Below, in pieces: positions 16,856-29,237 of a stretch of DNA of 64,000 bases (position 1 is the first letter of the stretch; each line of letters begins with the position of its first letter). Both the position numbers and the translations under genes were made by a program. The DNA lies in NCBI GenBank assembly GCA_964399535.1, contig CAYNRE010000027.1, positions 1 to 64,000 on the forward strand, in the 5' to 3' direction. The DNA comes from CAYNRE01 sp964399535 (GTDB lineage Bacteria; Planctomycetota; Planctomycetia; Pirellulales; CAYNRE01). The notes beneath the pieces are model-generated. The model was not told the origin of the DNA, searched no databases, and saw nothing but the letters and a program-made list of their open reading frames with translations.

Positions 16856-18442
16856 CTACCGGGTGGGGGCCGACTCAATCGCCATTTCGTAGGTCCGCTG
16901 CCCGTCGTCGAACCCGCTGTGGTTGAGGGCAATCTGGTACAGTTCCTGTCCCCGGGTGGTGGGGTACTGGCCCGTGATGCAGGCCTGGCAAAGCTGGTCT
17001 CGGCTCAGCCCGATGGCGCGGGCGATCGATTCGACCGGCAGGTAGCGGAGCGACTCGGCGCCGAGCTGCCGTGCCATTTCGGCTTGCACCTCGTCGGTGA
17101 GGGGCCCGCCGCGCAAAAAGCGCGGGGCAAACAACTCGCCCACGGTCGACATATCGATGCCGTAGAAGCAGGGGGCCACGATCGGAGGACAGGCCACGCG
17201 GACGTGAATCTCGCGGGCTTTGCCTAGTTCGCGAATTCGCCGCAACAGCACCTTCATGGTGGTCGAGCGAACGATGGAATCCTCGACCAGCAGCACCCGC
17301 TTGCCCTCGAGCACCTCGCGGAGCGGAGTGTACTTGGTTTCGGCTTTCGACTTGCGGCTGCCGCTGGTTTCGATGAAGGTGCGGCCCGAATAACGGTTGC
17401 GAATCAGCCCCTCGAACGAGGGCACCCCCAGATGATAGGCCATGGCGTCGGCCGCGGCCTTGCTGGTATCGGGTACGGGCACCACGATCGTGTCTTTATC
17501 CAGCGGCACGGTCTCGAGCCGAGCCAATTCCTCGCCCAGCGCGGTGCGCGAAAGGTAAACGCTGCGCCCGTCCATGGTGCTGGCCACGTTGGCGAAATAG
17601 ATCCACTCGAAGAAACAATGGGCCGTGCGCTGGCTGGGGGCAAATCGCCTTATTTCGAGCTGGCCCCCGGTAATGGCCAGGCATTCGCCGGGCGGAAGCG
17701 AATGAATCTGTTCGGCGGCGAAGCCCAGGTTCAACAGCGCCACGCTCTCGCTGGCCGCCGCGAACAAGGCTCCGTCGAAGGCGTAGCACAGCGGTTTAAT
17801 GCCCAGCGGGTCGCGGGCCACGAGCATATCGCCCAGGGCGTTGAGCAGCACCAGCGAGTAGGCGCCGTCGAACCGGCGATCGATGTTCTGGCAAAGCTCG
17901 ACCAGTTCGGGCCGGCGATCGCCCGAAAGCTGCTGACTGATGGCGTGCAGGATGACTTCGGTATCGGTGTCGCGGGCGAGGTAGTTGTCGTCGTCGGCCA
18001 GCAACTCGGCCTTGAGTTCGCCGTAGTTGGCCAACTGGCCGTTGAAGGCGAAGCTAAACCACTTGTGTTTTTGCAGGTGGTGCCGCTCAAAGGGCTGGGC
18101 GTAGTTGCGGTCTTCGGCCCCGCAAGTGGCATAGCGCACATGGCCCAGCGCGGCCCCGCCGGCGTAGTCGCGCATCAGGCTTTCGAACTTGCCGCGGTGG
18201 CTGGTGCGAAACACCTCGCCGACGCTTCCCAAATCCTTGTAGGTTTCCAGCAGTTGGCGGCGCTGGGGATTGTAGGTGGAGAACCCGGCCGAGAGCTGGC
18301 CGCGGTTCTGGATGTCGAGCAACATCCGGGGAACCAGCCGCGAAACCTCGCTCGGACCCTCCGGGGGGCAAAGCGGACTTGGTTCCCGCCCCGGCAAGTG
18401 ATAGACCGCGGCAACCCCGCACTCGTGATGTCGCTCGCTCAT
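16856..18442 (-). CDS. purF: Amidophosphoribosyltransferase (PurF)
   Basis: 528 residues. It catalyses the first committed step of purine synthesis, PRPP plus glutamine to phosphoribosylamine. With the ATG at 18442 the protein begins MSERHHEC, so the Ntn nucleophile would be Cys8 after removal of a seven-residue propeptide, as in the Bacillus-type enzyme. The glutaminase part continues with NRGQLSAGF and HVRYATCG. The phosphoribosyltransferase domain has the PRPP loop VLLVEDSIVRSTT. Cysteines in the four cluster positions of the B. subtilis enzyme appear conserved (HCFFEWIYF, PCFYGID, LCQAC), indicating a 4Fe-4S cluster. It is convergent with SulP and divergent from proB. Confidence 0.94.
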   Translation of the reverse strand: MSERHHECGVAAVYHLPGREPSPLCPPEGPSEVSRLVPRMLLDIQNRGQLSAGFSTYNPQRRQLLETYKDLGSVGEVFRTSHRGKFESLMRDYAGGAALGHVRYATCGAEDRNYAQPFERHHLQKHKWFSFAFNGQLANYGELKAELLADDDNYLARDTDTEVILHAISQQLSGDRRPELVELCQNIDRRFDGAYSLVLLNALGDMLVARDPLGIKPLCYAFDGALFAAASESVALLNLGFAAEQIHSLPPGECLAITGGQLEIRRFAPSQRTAHCFFEWIYFANVASTMDGRSVYLSRTALGEELARLETVPLDKDTIVVPVPDTSKAAADAMAYHLGVPSFEGLIRNRYSGRTFIETSGSRKSKAETKYTPLREVLEGKRVLLVEDSIVRSTTMKVLLRRIRELGKAREIHVRVACPPIVAPCFYGIDMSTVGELFAPRFLRGGPLTDEVQAEMARQLGAESLRYLPVESIARAIGLSRDQLCQACITGQYPTTRGQELYQIALNHSGFDDGQRTYEMAIESAPTR

Positions 18443-18671
18443 GGGGTATTCGGATCCCGGCTGCCTGGCCGCAAGCCAATGCGGCAGAACGTTCCGCCTG
18501 GGCTGGTCGCTCGGAAGGGGGCGAGGCGTCGCAGGCTCCGACCCATGCATTCTAACCGTGGTTGGCCCGCGCACTCAACCGGCCCGGTCCCGCCGGGGCA
18601 ATCGCAGCACGGCAAGGGGGCGCTCGGGTGCAACCCCGAGCCATGCCCGCGGCGCCCCCGCTGCTGGCGGC

Positions 18672-18699
18672 TTGGCCGGTTGGCCGGTTCGGTTATGCT
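18672..18699 (+). promoter_or_regulatory. Candidate promoter for proB
   Basis: TTGGCC (18672-18677), a 16-bp spacer and TATGCT (18694-18699) in the purF-proB divergent region, about 55 nt before the proB ATG. Confidence 0.4.
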
Positions 18700-18753
18700 A
18701 TGCCGCTAACGCGACCGGCTGTCGGTCGAAGAAGGCGCATCGAGCCGATTCTC

Positions 18754-19914
18754 ATGACCGATCTCGTACGACAAGAGGTGGTTACCGCCGCCGAGCGAGT
18801 GGTCATCAAGATCGGCACGCGCCCGCTGACCCAGCCCGATGGCACACTCGATGAGGCCCGGGTGGCCCGCATGGCCGCCGAGCTAGATCAACTGATCCGG
18901 GCTTCGCACAAGGTGGTGTTGGTCAGCTCGGGAGCGGTGGGTGCCGGCATGGGCCAATTGGGCCTGAGGCAGCGCCCGGTCGACCTGCCCCACCTTCAGG
19001 CCGTGGCCGCCGTGGGGCAAAGCTACCTAATGCAAGCCTATGAACGGGCCCTGCGAGCTCGGGGCAGGCACGCCGCGCAAATCTTGCTCACTGCCGACGA
19101 TTTGCAGTCGCGCCCCCGGTATCTCAACGTGCGGAACACGATTCTCACGCTGCTCGACATGGGGGCGGTGCCGATCATCAACGAGAACGACACGGTCAGC
19201 GTCGAAGAACTGGCCACTACGTTTGGCGACAACGATCGACTGGCCGCCCTGGTCACCAACCTGATTCAGGCCCCGCTGCTCATCATTCTGTCGGACGTGG
19301 CGGGCCTGTACGACCGCGACCCCGCCGACCCGGGGGCCCAGGTCATTCCCACCGTCACGCGGCTCGACGAGTCGGTCTGGAACCTGGTGCGCGACCGCCG
19401 CACCGGTCTTTCCAAGGGGGGCATGGCCTCGAAGCTCAACGCCGCCCGCATCGCTACCACGGCTGGCGAGAACGTGATCATCGCCAGCGGCACCGAGAGC
19501 GATACCTTGGCCCGGTTGTTTCGGGCCGAGCCGGTGGGCACGTTGTTCACTGCCCAGGGGGCCCAGGTCAGCCAGCGGAAACGTTGGATCGGCTTCTCGG
19601 CCAAGCCGCGTGGGTTCGTCGTGGTCGACGACGGGGCCCGGCGGGCCGTCGAGCGTCAACAGCGGAGCCTGCTGCCGATCGGGGTATTGGAGGCCGAAGG
19701 ACAGTTCGCCAAGGGAGACGTGGTGGGACTGCGCGATCGGGCGGGGGTGGAGTTTGCCCGGGGGCTTTCCAACTACGGCACGACCGAGTTGTTGCAGATT
19801 AAGGGGCTGGCGACCGACAAGATTTCGGCCGTGCTGGGACACTGCCCCTATCACGAGGTGATTCACCGCGACAATATCGCGATCATCACGCTGGCCGACC
19901 CGCCCCCGGCCTGA
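18754..19914 (+). CDS. proB: Glutamate 5-kinase (ProB) with PUA domain
   Basis: 386 residues. It phosphorylates glutamate on the gamma-carboxyl group, the first step of proline synthesis. The amino-acid-kinase domain shows VVIKIGT, VVLVSSGAVGAGMGQLG, INENDTVSVEEL with GDNDRLAALV, and GGMASKLNAARIAT. From about residue 285 a PUA domain follows (SRGLSNYG-type region and GHCPYHEVIHRDNI). The PUA domain is typical of bacterial ProB; feedback inhibition by proline acts on the kinase domain. ATG 18754 is selected by family length. proA is not adjacent, so proline genes are dispersed here. Confidence 0.95.
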   Translation: MTDLVRQEVVTAAERVVIKIGTRPLTQPDGTLDEARVARMAAELDQLIRASHKVVLVSSGAVGAGMGQLGLRQRPVDLPHLQAVAAVGQSYLMQAYERALRARGRHAAQILLTADDLQSRPRYLNVRNTILTLLDMGAVPIINENDTVSVEELATTFGDNDRLAALVTNLIQAPLLIILSDVAGLYDRDPADPGAQVIPTVTRLDESVWNLVRDRRTGLSKGGMASKLNAARIATTAGENVIIASGTESDTLARLFRAEPVGTLFTAQGAQVSQRKRWIGFSAKPRGFVVVDDGARRAVERQQRSLLPIGVLEAEGQFAKGDVVGLRDRAGVEFARGLSNYGTTELLQIKGLATDKISAVLGHCPYHEVIHRDNIAIITLADPPPA

Positions 19915-20347
19915 TTCAGGGCGCGTCCCCCCCCGGCACGAGCCGGGACTCCCGGCGTGCGAGCCCTCCTGACCGCCGCTTGGTCAGCACGCGATTCTCC
20001 AAGAACGCAGGTCGGCGACAATACGGTTCGGCGAATTGGCGATGCGACGGAATTGCGGATCGGCAGAAACCGCCGGTTCGCTTCGGCGAAAGTTGCGGCC
20101 CGGGGGAGTTTCGGCGCTGTGGCGGTGCGCCACCACGGCCTTACGGCGGGGGGCCGGTCGGTGGTGCTCAGTTGCCAGCGGGGCAACGAGTTGCGGCCGT
20201 TAACGAGGCCTGGGCCCCGGACCGCGGAGCGGGAAGGCGAGGTCATTGGTCCGGCAGTTGCATTGGCCCCCGCGAGCCCGTGCCGCCGCGCGCCCGGCGA
20301 GCGGGTGCTTCGCCAGGGTCCTCCCTTTCATTCGAGAACTGCACGAA
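19915..20347. other. 433-bp intergenic region
   Basis: No supported gene. Two short inverted repeats follow the proB stop: one around 19935-19946, and CTGACC/GGTCAG near 19969-19986. Neither has a T tract, so termination here is only possible, not shown. Confidence 0.4.
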
Positions 20348-20809
20348 ATGCAAATCGGTCTGTTTCCCTTGGGGTTGCTCGCTTCGGCGCTGTTGGGGCG
20401 CGGGAGTGCTTCGAGCGCGCCGAGCGACGCGCCCCCGCTTCCTAGCACTCCCCCGCCTCCGCGAGGATTGCGCGAGGCGAGCGACGGGTTCAACGTTCGC
20501 TGGATTACCCCGCGACAGCTCAGCCAACTAATCGAGCGGCTTTCCGCGGCCGGGCAGGTCTCTCCCAGCGAATTGGCCGACCTGTCCACGCTGCGAGCCA
20601 AGCTCGACAGCGAACACTTCGAGCCCGATGATCCGATCGACCTGATGGGCTGGATCGACGACCAACTCGAATTGGAAACCGCCAAATCCAGCGGCGGCGA
20701 TCGCGAGGCCGGCGCGTCGGCGGGGTTACTCGAGCGGCAGCGGGCATCGTTGGCGCGCGTGGCGGCGGCCCAGTTTGCCGAACCCACTCACCTGGACGCG
20801 GTGGTTTAG
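20348..20809 (+). CDS. Hypothetical protein
   Basis: 153 residues if translation starts at ATG 20348. A short hydrophobic N-terminus (IGLFPLGLLASALLG) is followed by a Pro/Ser-rich stretch and a soluble part with two helix-rich blocks (TPRQLSQLIERLSAAGQVSP; DPIDLMGWIDDQLELE). I do not recognise a family. The coding frame has the codon bias of its neighbours, and the block predicting helices argues that it is real. The binding site is weak, so the start is uncertain. It converges with the tiny bL37-like gene, leaving 7 nt between the stops. Confidence 0.6.
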   Translation: MQIGLFPLGLLASALLGRGSASSAPSDAPPLPSTPPPPRGLREASDGFNVRWITPRQLSQLIERLSAAGQVSPSELADLSTLRAKLDSEHFEPDDPIDLMGWIDDQLELETAKSSGGDREAGASAGLLERQRASLARVAAAQFAEPTHLDAVV

Positions 20810-20816
20810 CAGGCCG

Positions 20817-20915
20817 TTAGGTGCGGATGTGCTTCCGCTTCAGGCGGCGGGCCTTGCTGTTGGCGGGGCGGCTGCCGTGGTTCGACTTCTTCAATACGCG
20901 GTGGGGCTTGGCCAT
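20817..20915 (-). CDS. 32-residue basic protein resembling ribosomal protein bL37
   Basis: A complete reading frame, ATG at 20915 to TAA at 20817, for a 32-residue protein starting MAKPHRVL with 14 Lys/Arg residues and only one Leu-Leu-like hydrophobic patch. The core KKSNHGSRPANSKARR resembles the KK-ANHGKRPN core that I recall for actinobacterial ribosomal protein bL37, a 24-residue 50S protein first seen in Mycobacterium ribosome structures. The basic composition and near absence of acidic residues fit a ribosomal or RNA-binding protein. A candidate promoter (20999-21027) lies on the same strand, giving a leader of about 77 nt with an AGGGA element. The bL37 assignment is inference from a short motif; the alternative is a lineage-specific RNA-binding peptide. 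Confidence 0.7.
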   Translation of the reverse strand: MAKPHRVLKKSNHGSRPANSKARRLKRKHIRT

Positions 20916-20998
20916 GGGTCGAGGATCCCTATTTCGTCAGCACGCCTGGCCGCCGGGTTACGAGTCCCGCGGCAGGGTCGATGGTTTGCGAGCCCTGT

Positions 20999-21027
20999 AT
21001 CATATCGGCCACGCTGGCTCGATGGAA
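20999..21027 (-). promoter_or_regulatory. Candidate promoter of the bL37-like gene
   Basis: On the minus strand TTCCAT (21027-21022), a 17-bp spacer and TATGAT (21004-20999). The predicted start is about 77 nt before the small gene's ATG, and it is the best match between 20916 and 21115. Confidence 0.45.
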
Positions 21028-21115
21028 GGTGAAAGCGGACCGGGGAAACCGCGCCAAGCTTCCCGCCGGGCTGTCCATCGGCCGATTGGCAAACCGCAGA
21101 AAGCCCCCGGGCCGA

Positions 21116-22525
21116 TCAGCAGAAATACGTCGCTTCGCTCACCCGGGGAGCGCCCGCCACCTTGGGGGCCAACTCCTCGGGGTCGAGGGCAAAGCGAGGG
21201 CTGATTTCCACCGGCGTGCCGGGGTCGACCGCCACGCCCGCCGCCGCGAGCCAGGCCGTGTGCAGCGCCACCATCTGGCGCTGGACCAGCTCGGGCGTGT
21301 CGCGGGCTTCCCCCGGGGCGTTTTTCACGGGGGCAAAGTCGGTCGCCTCGTCGACCTCGACCACCAGCGCACCGGCGGCCTGCGGCAGCAGATCGAAGAT
21401 GAACCGCTCGAACTTGATGGCGTTGGGCCGCTCCGATTCCACCAGCTTCCCCTGGGACCAGTAGGGCACCTTTTTGCGGGCCAGGTGGAAGGGGAGCGAA
21501 TCGGCCTGGTGGGCCATGCGGTCGAGGAATGCCGTGGAGATCAGGTGGATGGCCGTGTTGCCGGCCCAGAGCACGAGCGAGCCGTCGTCGGCCCGGCGCT
21601 CGGCCGCCTCGGCCGGCAGGTCGCTGTATTCAATCACCCGCACCTGTCCGTCGATCGAGGCCACGTTGCCCACGCGGTCGGCGGGCGTGCGTTTGGCGAC
21701 CACCATGGTCGACATTTCCGAGCCGGCCAGCAGGTGATAGCCGAGGAAATCGGGCGCACCGATGCGGGCTAGGGGGTTATCGACTTGCAGGTAGAAGAGC
21801 TGCTCGATGCCGCGCGAGCGCATGGCCTCGAGCAGGCCGCCTCGAACCAGCGCGGCCAGCATTCCGCCGTGGCCGTCGGGGCTGCGCGCGACACGGCCAG
21901 GGGCCTCGAGCAACACGCGGCCGGTGGCTTCGTCGACCGCCGGCATGGTGCCTTGGCAGAAAATGTGCAGGTCTTCTTCCGCCAGGCCGAAGCGGTCGCG
22001 AGCCGCCAAGTAGGCGACCGTTTCCTCATGAGTGGCCGGGCTGGTCATCAGGTACAGCGGCAGCCTCACCCGGTGGCGCCGAGAGAGGGCGACGACTTTT
22101 TCGCAAAGAATCTGAAACAGCGAGGCTCCCGATACCGGCCCAATGGGAAACATGCCCTTGGGCTGGGGGAAGCCGAGCCGGGTACCCTGGCCGCCAGCCA
22201 CGAGCACCACGCCCAGTCGGCCCGCATCGAGCAGGCGGCAGGCCGCTGCTTCGGCCTCTGGGCGGGTGAATTGCGGATGGGCCTGGCCCAGGCGAATGGC
22301 CGGCGGGCTCGTGGCCCTCTGCGAGAGGGCGGCCCAATCTTCCGTGGGGCCGTGTCCGCGCATCAAGCGGGCCAGCAGGTCGAAATCGAGCTCGGCGATT
22401 TCCGCGGCCAGCTCGCGCCGCGCTGCTTCGCTCAGCTCGCTCCAGCCCTCGAGCAGGTGAGCCTGGCCGGCTTCGGTGAGCCGCTGCCGTAGGGTGCCTT
22501 CCTGTGCCAGGGAATCTACCGCCAT
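21116..22525 (-). CDS. UDP-sugar pyrophosphorylase, eukaryotic UAP1/AGX type
   Basis: 469 residues. A nucleotidyltransferase that makes a UDP-sugar from UTP and a sugar 1-phosphate. The signature loop VLVAGGQGTRLGFPQPKGMF matches the UDPGP family that includes eukaryotic UDP-N-acetylglucosamine pyrophosphorylase, not bacterial GlmU or GalU. Further family blocks are PDGHGGMLAALV, LQVDNPLA, EYSDLP, and WAGNTAIH with NAIKFERFIFDLLP. GlcNAc 1-phosphate or glucose/galactose 1-phosphate are the candidate substrates. ATG 22525 has a GGGAAGG binding site. It lies 76 nt downstream of the PhnP-like gene on the same strand and may share its transcript. The GT41 protein encoded at 46 kb would need UDP-GlcNAc, a speculative link. 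Confidence 0.88.
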   Translation of the reverse strand: MAVDSLAQEGTLRQRLTEAGQAHLLEGWSELSEAARRELAAEIAELDFDLLARLMRGHGPTEDWAALSQRATSPPAIRLGQAHPQFTRPEAEAAACRLLDAGRLGVVLVAGGQGTRLGFPQPKGMFPIGPVSGASLFQILCEKVVALSRRHRVRLPLYLMTSPATHEETVAYLAARDRFGLAEEDLHIFCQGTMPAVDEATGRVLLEAPGRVARSPDGHGGMLAALVRGGLLEAMRSRGIEQLFYLQVDNPLARIGAPDFLGYHLLAGSEMSTMVVAKRTPADRVGNVASIDGQVRVIEYSDLPAEAAERRADDGSLVLWAGNTAIHLISTAFLDRMAHQADSLPFHLARKKVPYWSQGKLVESERPNAIKFERFIFDLLPQAAGALVVEVDEATDFAPVKNAPGEARDTPELVQRQMVALHTAWLAAAGVAVDPGTPVEISPRFALDPEELAPKVAGAPRVSEATYFC

Positions 22526-22601
22526 CGATCGCTTGCCTTCCCGTTCGAGATTCGCTGTGTCCTGCGTGCCGGTCCGCTTCACCTGGGCGGCGAGCCGGCC
22601 G

Positions 22602-23402
22602 CTAGCTAAGCGGAATGCGGAGCCCATCGTAGGCCAAAGTCATGCCTTGCGGCAGGGCCGCGCAGGTGGCCTGGTGATCGAGCTCGTGCGAGAGGTGCGT
22701 GAAGTAGGTCTGCCGCGCCCCGATCCGCTCGGCCGCTTCGATTGCCTGCGGCAGACTGAAATGCGTGGGATGCGGCCGCGGGCGCAGGGCGTCGAGGATC
22801 AGCACGTCGAGCCCGGTCAGCCGCTCCCAGCTTTCGTCGGGAATCCGGTTCACGTCGGTGCAATAGGCCACGTTGCCAAAGCGAAAGCCCAGAATGCCCG
22901 TTCGCCCGTGCCAAAGCCTGAGGGGCACCACGGAGGCTCCTAGCACGGTGAAAGGCTCCGTCGTGATCCGCTCGAATTCCAATTGGGGAACCCCGCCCGC
23001 CGGGTACTTTTGTGCCTCGTCGCTAAAGGCGTAGTCGAAGCTCTTGCGGATCCGGGCCTCGACGTAGTCTTCGCAGTAAATCGGCAGCTTGCGGCCCAGG
23101 TGGTAGGGAAACAGCCGCAGGTCGTCGAGGCCGAAGACATGGTCGGCGTGCTCGTGGGTGAAGAGCACCGCGTGGACCAGCCCCACCTGCTCGCGCAAGA
23201 GCTGGGTGCGCAGGTCGGGAGGGGTGTCGACCAGCAGATTCCCCTCGGGCAGGCCGAGCACCAGCCCGCAGCGAGTCCGCTGGTTCTTCGGGTCGCCCGA
23301 CCGGCAAACCTGGCAACCGCAACCAATGACGGGCACCCCCACCGAGGTGCCGGTGCCGAGCAGGATGAGCTCGCCGCGGATGTCGGTCGTGTGCAGTTTC
23401 AT
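22602..23402 (-). CDS. MBL-fold metallo-hydrolase, PhnP-like
   Basis: 266 residues. The metallo-beta-lactamase motif THEHADHVFGLDD, followed by later ligands (LRLWHGRTG, CTDVNRIP, FTHLSHELDH), gives a complete two-metal site. The N-terminus GTGTSVGVPVIGCGCQVC has the extra cysteine cluster seen in PhnP-type cyclic phosphodiesterases, where it binds structural zinc. A phosphodiesterase role is likely, with unknown substrate: there is no phosphonate operon here. Start ATG 23402 gives MKLHTTDIRGELILLG, a clean family N-terminus. It is the first gene of a likely two-gene unit with the pyrophosphorylase. Confidence 0.87.
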   Translation of the reverse strand: MKLHTTDIRGELILLGTGTSVGVPVIGCGCQVCRSGDPKNQRTRCGLVLGLPEGNLLVDTPPDLRTQLLREQVGLVHAVLFTHEHADHVFGLDDLRLFPYHLGRKLPIYCEDYVEARIRKSFDYAFSDEAQKYPAGGVPQLEFERITTEPFTVLGASVVPLRLWHGRTGILGFRFGNVAYCTDVNRIPDESWERLTGLDVLILDALRPRPHPTHFSLPQAIEAAERIGARQTYFTHLSHELDHQATCAALPQGMTLAYDGLRIPLS

Positions 23403-23713
23403 TGATTTGGCGGGGACCAATGTCCGGGCAGGCCGAGCGACTTCAACTTGGGGGGGCGGCGACACCGGTCGCCTGGCGCGGGGGAGGCCCTGCTCGGTGC
23501 CGCCAGGGTTGCCGTTGGAACGCGGCCCCGCCGTCGACTTCCCGGGAAAGCGTCGACGCCGAACCTTCGCAGATCGGTGCTCGACTGACAAGCCTGGAGG
23601 GTCCGGGTCCGGGCAGGCTAATTACCGATGGGGTTTGCGGTTAAGTGCCGGGGCGGGCGCGCGAGCCGCGGCCTGGGCCGGTCCCCCGGGGTTGGGCCGG
23701 CGAACAAGCGGCG

Positions 23714-23740
23714 TTGACCGTCCGTAGCAAACGCTATAAA
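23714..23740 (+). promoter_or_regulatory. Candidate promoter for secA
   Basis: TTGACC (23714-23719), a 15-bp spacer and TATAAA (23735-23740). The leader to the secA ATG would be about 170 nt. Hexamers are strong but the spacing is short. Confidence 0.5.
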
Positions 23741-23918
23741 TTGCCCAACTGTCATAAGTTACGTTGCGGCGCGAGGGAGCGCGCTCCACCCTGCCTGCCG
23801 CAACATTTCCCCTTGGACCCCGTCGTGTCTGCCTTGGGTTTTTGGGAATCCAAAGGTTTGGCGGACTGTCCACCACGCGTTTAGTCAGTCGGCGGCGCCC
23901 CCGTCGGCTGGTCCAGCC

Positions 23919-27626
<3,708 letters not shown>

Positions 27627-27757
27627 CCGCACACCAACGGCCGGTTCGGCGTGGATCGAGTCCCAGGCCTTCATCGAGCTCAATCGGTGGGGCGCAAGGA
27701 GTGGGGCTCGCCTCGCGGGGCAAGAACGGCCGGCATTTCGGGGGGGGATGGATTCCC

Positions 27758-29083
27758 GTGGCGATCCTGGCCGATTTGGTCTATCTGCTTCTGTTGACCG
27801 CCGCGGCCCCCTGGCTGTTTTGGCGGGCGGCGCGCCGTGGGCGCTATCGCCGGGGATGGGCCGCCAAGCTGCTGGGCCAGGTGCCCAGGGTCGATTCCGA
27901 CCGCCCCCTGGTCTGGCTGCATGCCGTGAGCGTGGGCGAGGTGAATCTGCTGGGGCCGGTGTTGGCCGAGCTGGTGCGCCGCCGGCCGCTGTGGCAATAC
28001 GTGATCTCGACCAGTACCGACGCCGGCTACGACCTGGCCCGCACGCGCTATGCCCAGCACCAGGTCATTTGGTGCCCGCTCGATTTCAGTTGGGCCGTGC
28101 GCCGCGCGCTGCGGCGGCTGAACCCCCGCCTGTTGGTGCTGGCCGAACTCGAGTTGTGGCCCAATCTGATCCGCGCGGCCCAGGCCCGGGGGACCCGGGT
28201 GGCGGTCATCAACGGCCGCCTTAGCCAGCGCAGCTTTCGCGGCTACCGTCGGCTGGCCCGCTGGTTGGCCCCCACGCTGCGCTCGATCGACCGGGTGGTG
28301 GCGCAAAACGCGACCTATGCCGAGCGCTTCCGGGCGCTGGGGGTGCCCGAGGAGCGGGTGAGCGTTTCGGGCTCGGTTAAATTCGATGGGGCCGCGACCG
28401 ACCGGATGAATTCAGCCACGCAGCGATTGGCCCGCCTGGCCGGCTTTGCCCCGGACGACGTGGTATGGTTGGCCGGCAGCACCCAGGCTCCCGAAGAGTC
28501 GCTGGCGCTGGCGGCGTTTGCCGAGCTGGCGCCCCAATTTCCCCGGCTGCGGCTGGTGCTGGTGCCTCGGCAGCCGCATCGGTTCGACGAAGTGGCCGCG
28601 CTGCTGGACCTTGCCCCGTTTGCCTGGCAGCGCCGCAGCACCCTGGGCGAGTCGCCCACGGCGGCGGAGGCCTCGGCGAGCCCCGCTCGGGCGCTGTTGG
28701 TCGACACGGTGGGCGAGTTGGGCGCCTGGTGGGGCACCGCCGATCTGGCCTTCGTGGGGGGCAGCCTGGGACAGCGAGGCGGGCAGAACATGATCGAGCC
28801 GGCCGCCTACGGGGCCGCGGTTTGCTTCGGCCCCAACACGCGCAACTTCCGCGACGTAGTGGAGCTGCTTCTGAAAAGCGAGGCGGCCGTAGTGGTTCGC
28901 GACGGGGCCGAGTTGGCCCAGTTCATCCGGCGGGGGCTGGAAGACCCGGCCTGGGCCGCGCGGTTAGGCGAGCGTGCCCGGCAACTCGTGGCGACCCAGC
29001 TGGGGGCCACGGGGCGCACGGTCGACCTGCTCTTGGACCTGGTCGATCAGCCGGTGGCGGGCCAGGCCCGCGTGGCGGCGTAG
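27758..29083 (+). CDS. waaA: 3-deoxy-D-manno-octulosonic acid (Kdo) transferase
   Basis: 441 residues. A membrane-associated glycosyltransferase (kdtA) that adds Kdo from CMP-Kdo to the lipid A precursor on the inner face of the inner membrane. One N-terminal hydrophobic anchor (about 3-22) is followed by WLHAVSVGEVNL, which holds the catalytic Glu, then STSTDAGYDLA, LAELELWPNLI, INGRLSQRSF, AGSTQAPEES and GGSLGQRGGQNMIEPAAYG. All are hallmarks of the family. GTG 27758 is chosen from the G-rich binding site 7 nt upstream and the correct length. Its presence argues for a Kdo-lipid A outer membrane. Other lipid A genes are not in the window. Confidence 0.93.
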   Translation: MAILADLVYLLLLTAAAPWLFWRAARRGRYRRGWAAKLLGQVPRVDSDRPLVWLHAVSVGEVNLLGPVLAELVRRRPLWQYVISTSTDAGYDLARTRYAQHQVIWCPLDFSWAVRRALRRLNPRLLVLAELELWPNLIRAAQARGTRVAVINGRLSQRSFRGYRRLARWLAPTLRSIDRVVAQNATYAERFRALGVPEERVSVSGSVKFDGAATDRMNSATQRLARLAGFAPDDVVWLAGSTQAPEESLALAAFAELAPQFPRLRLVLVPRQPHRFDEVAALLDLAPFAWQRRSTLGESPTAAEASASPARALLVDTVGELGAWWGTADLAFVGGSLGQRGGQNMIEPAAYGAAVCFGPNTRNFRDVVELLLKSEAAVVVRDGAELAQFIRRGLEDPAWAARLGERARQLVATQLGATGRTVDLLLDLVDQPVAGQARVAA

Positions 29084-29237
29084 GGGGGCGAACCGGGGGG
29101 GGCAGTAGCCACTCTCAAGCCGGATCAAGTACTTATGCCCAACTTCCGGCGCGCTTGAACTGGTCCGCATGGGCGCGGCCGCGGGCTCGCTGAACTTGGT
29201 GCTGAACCTGGTGTCGCGAGCAGACGGGCCGTTACGC

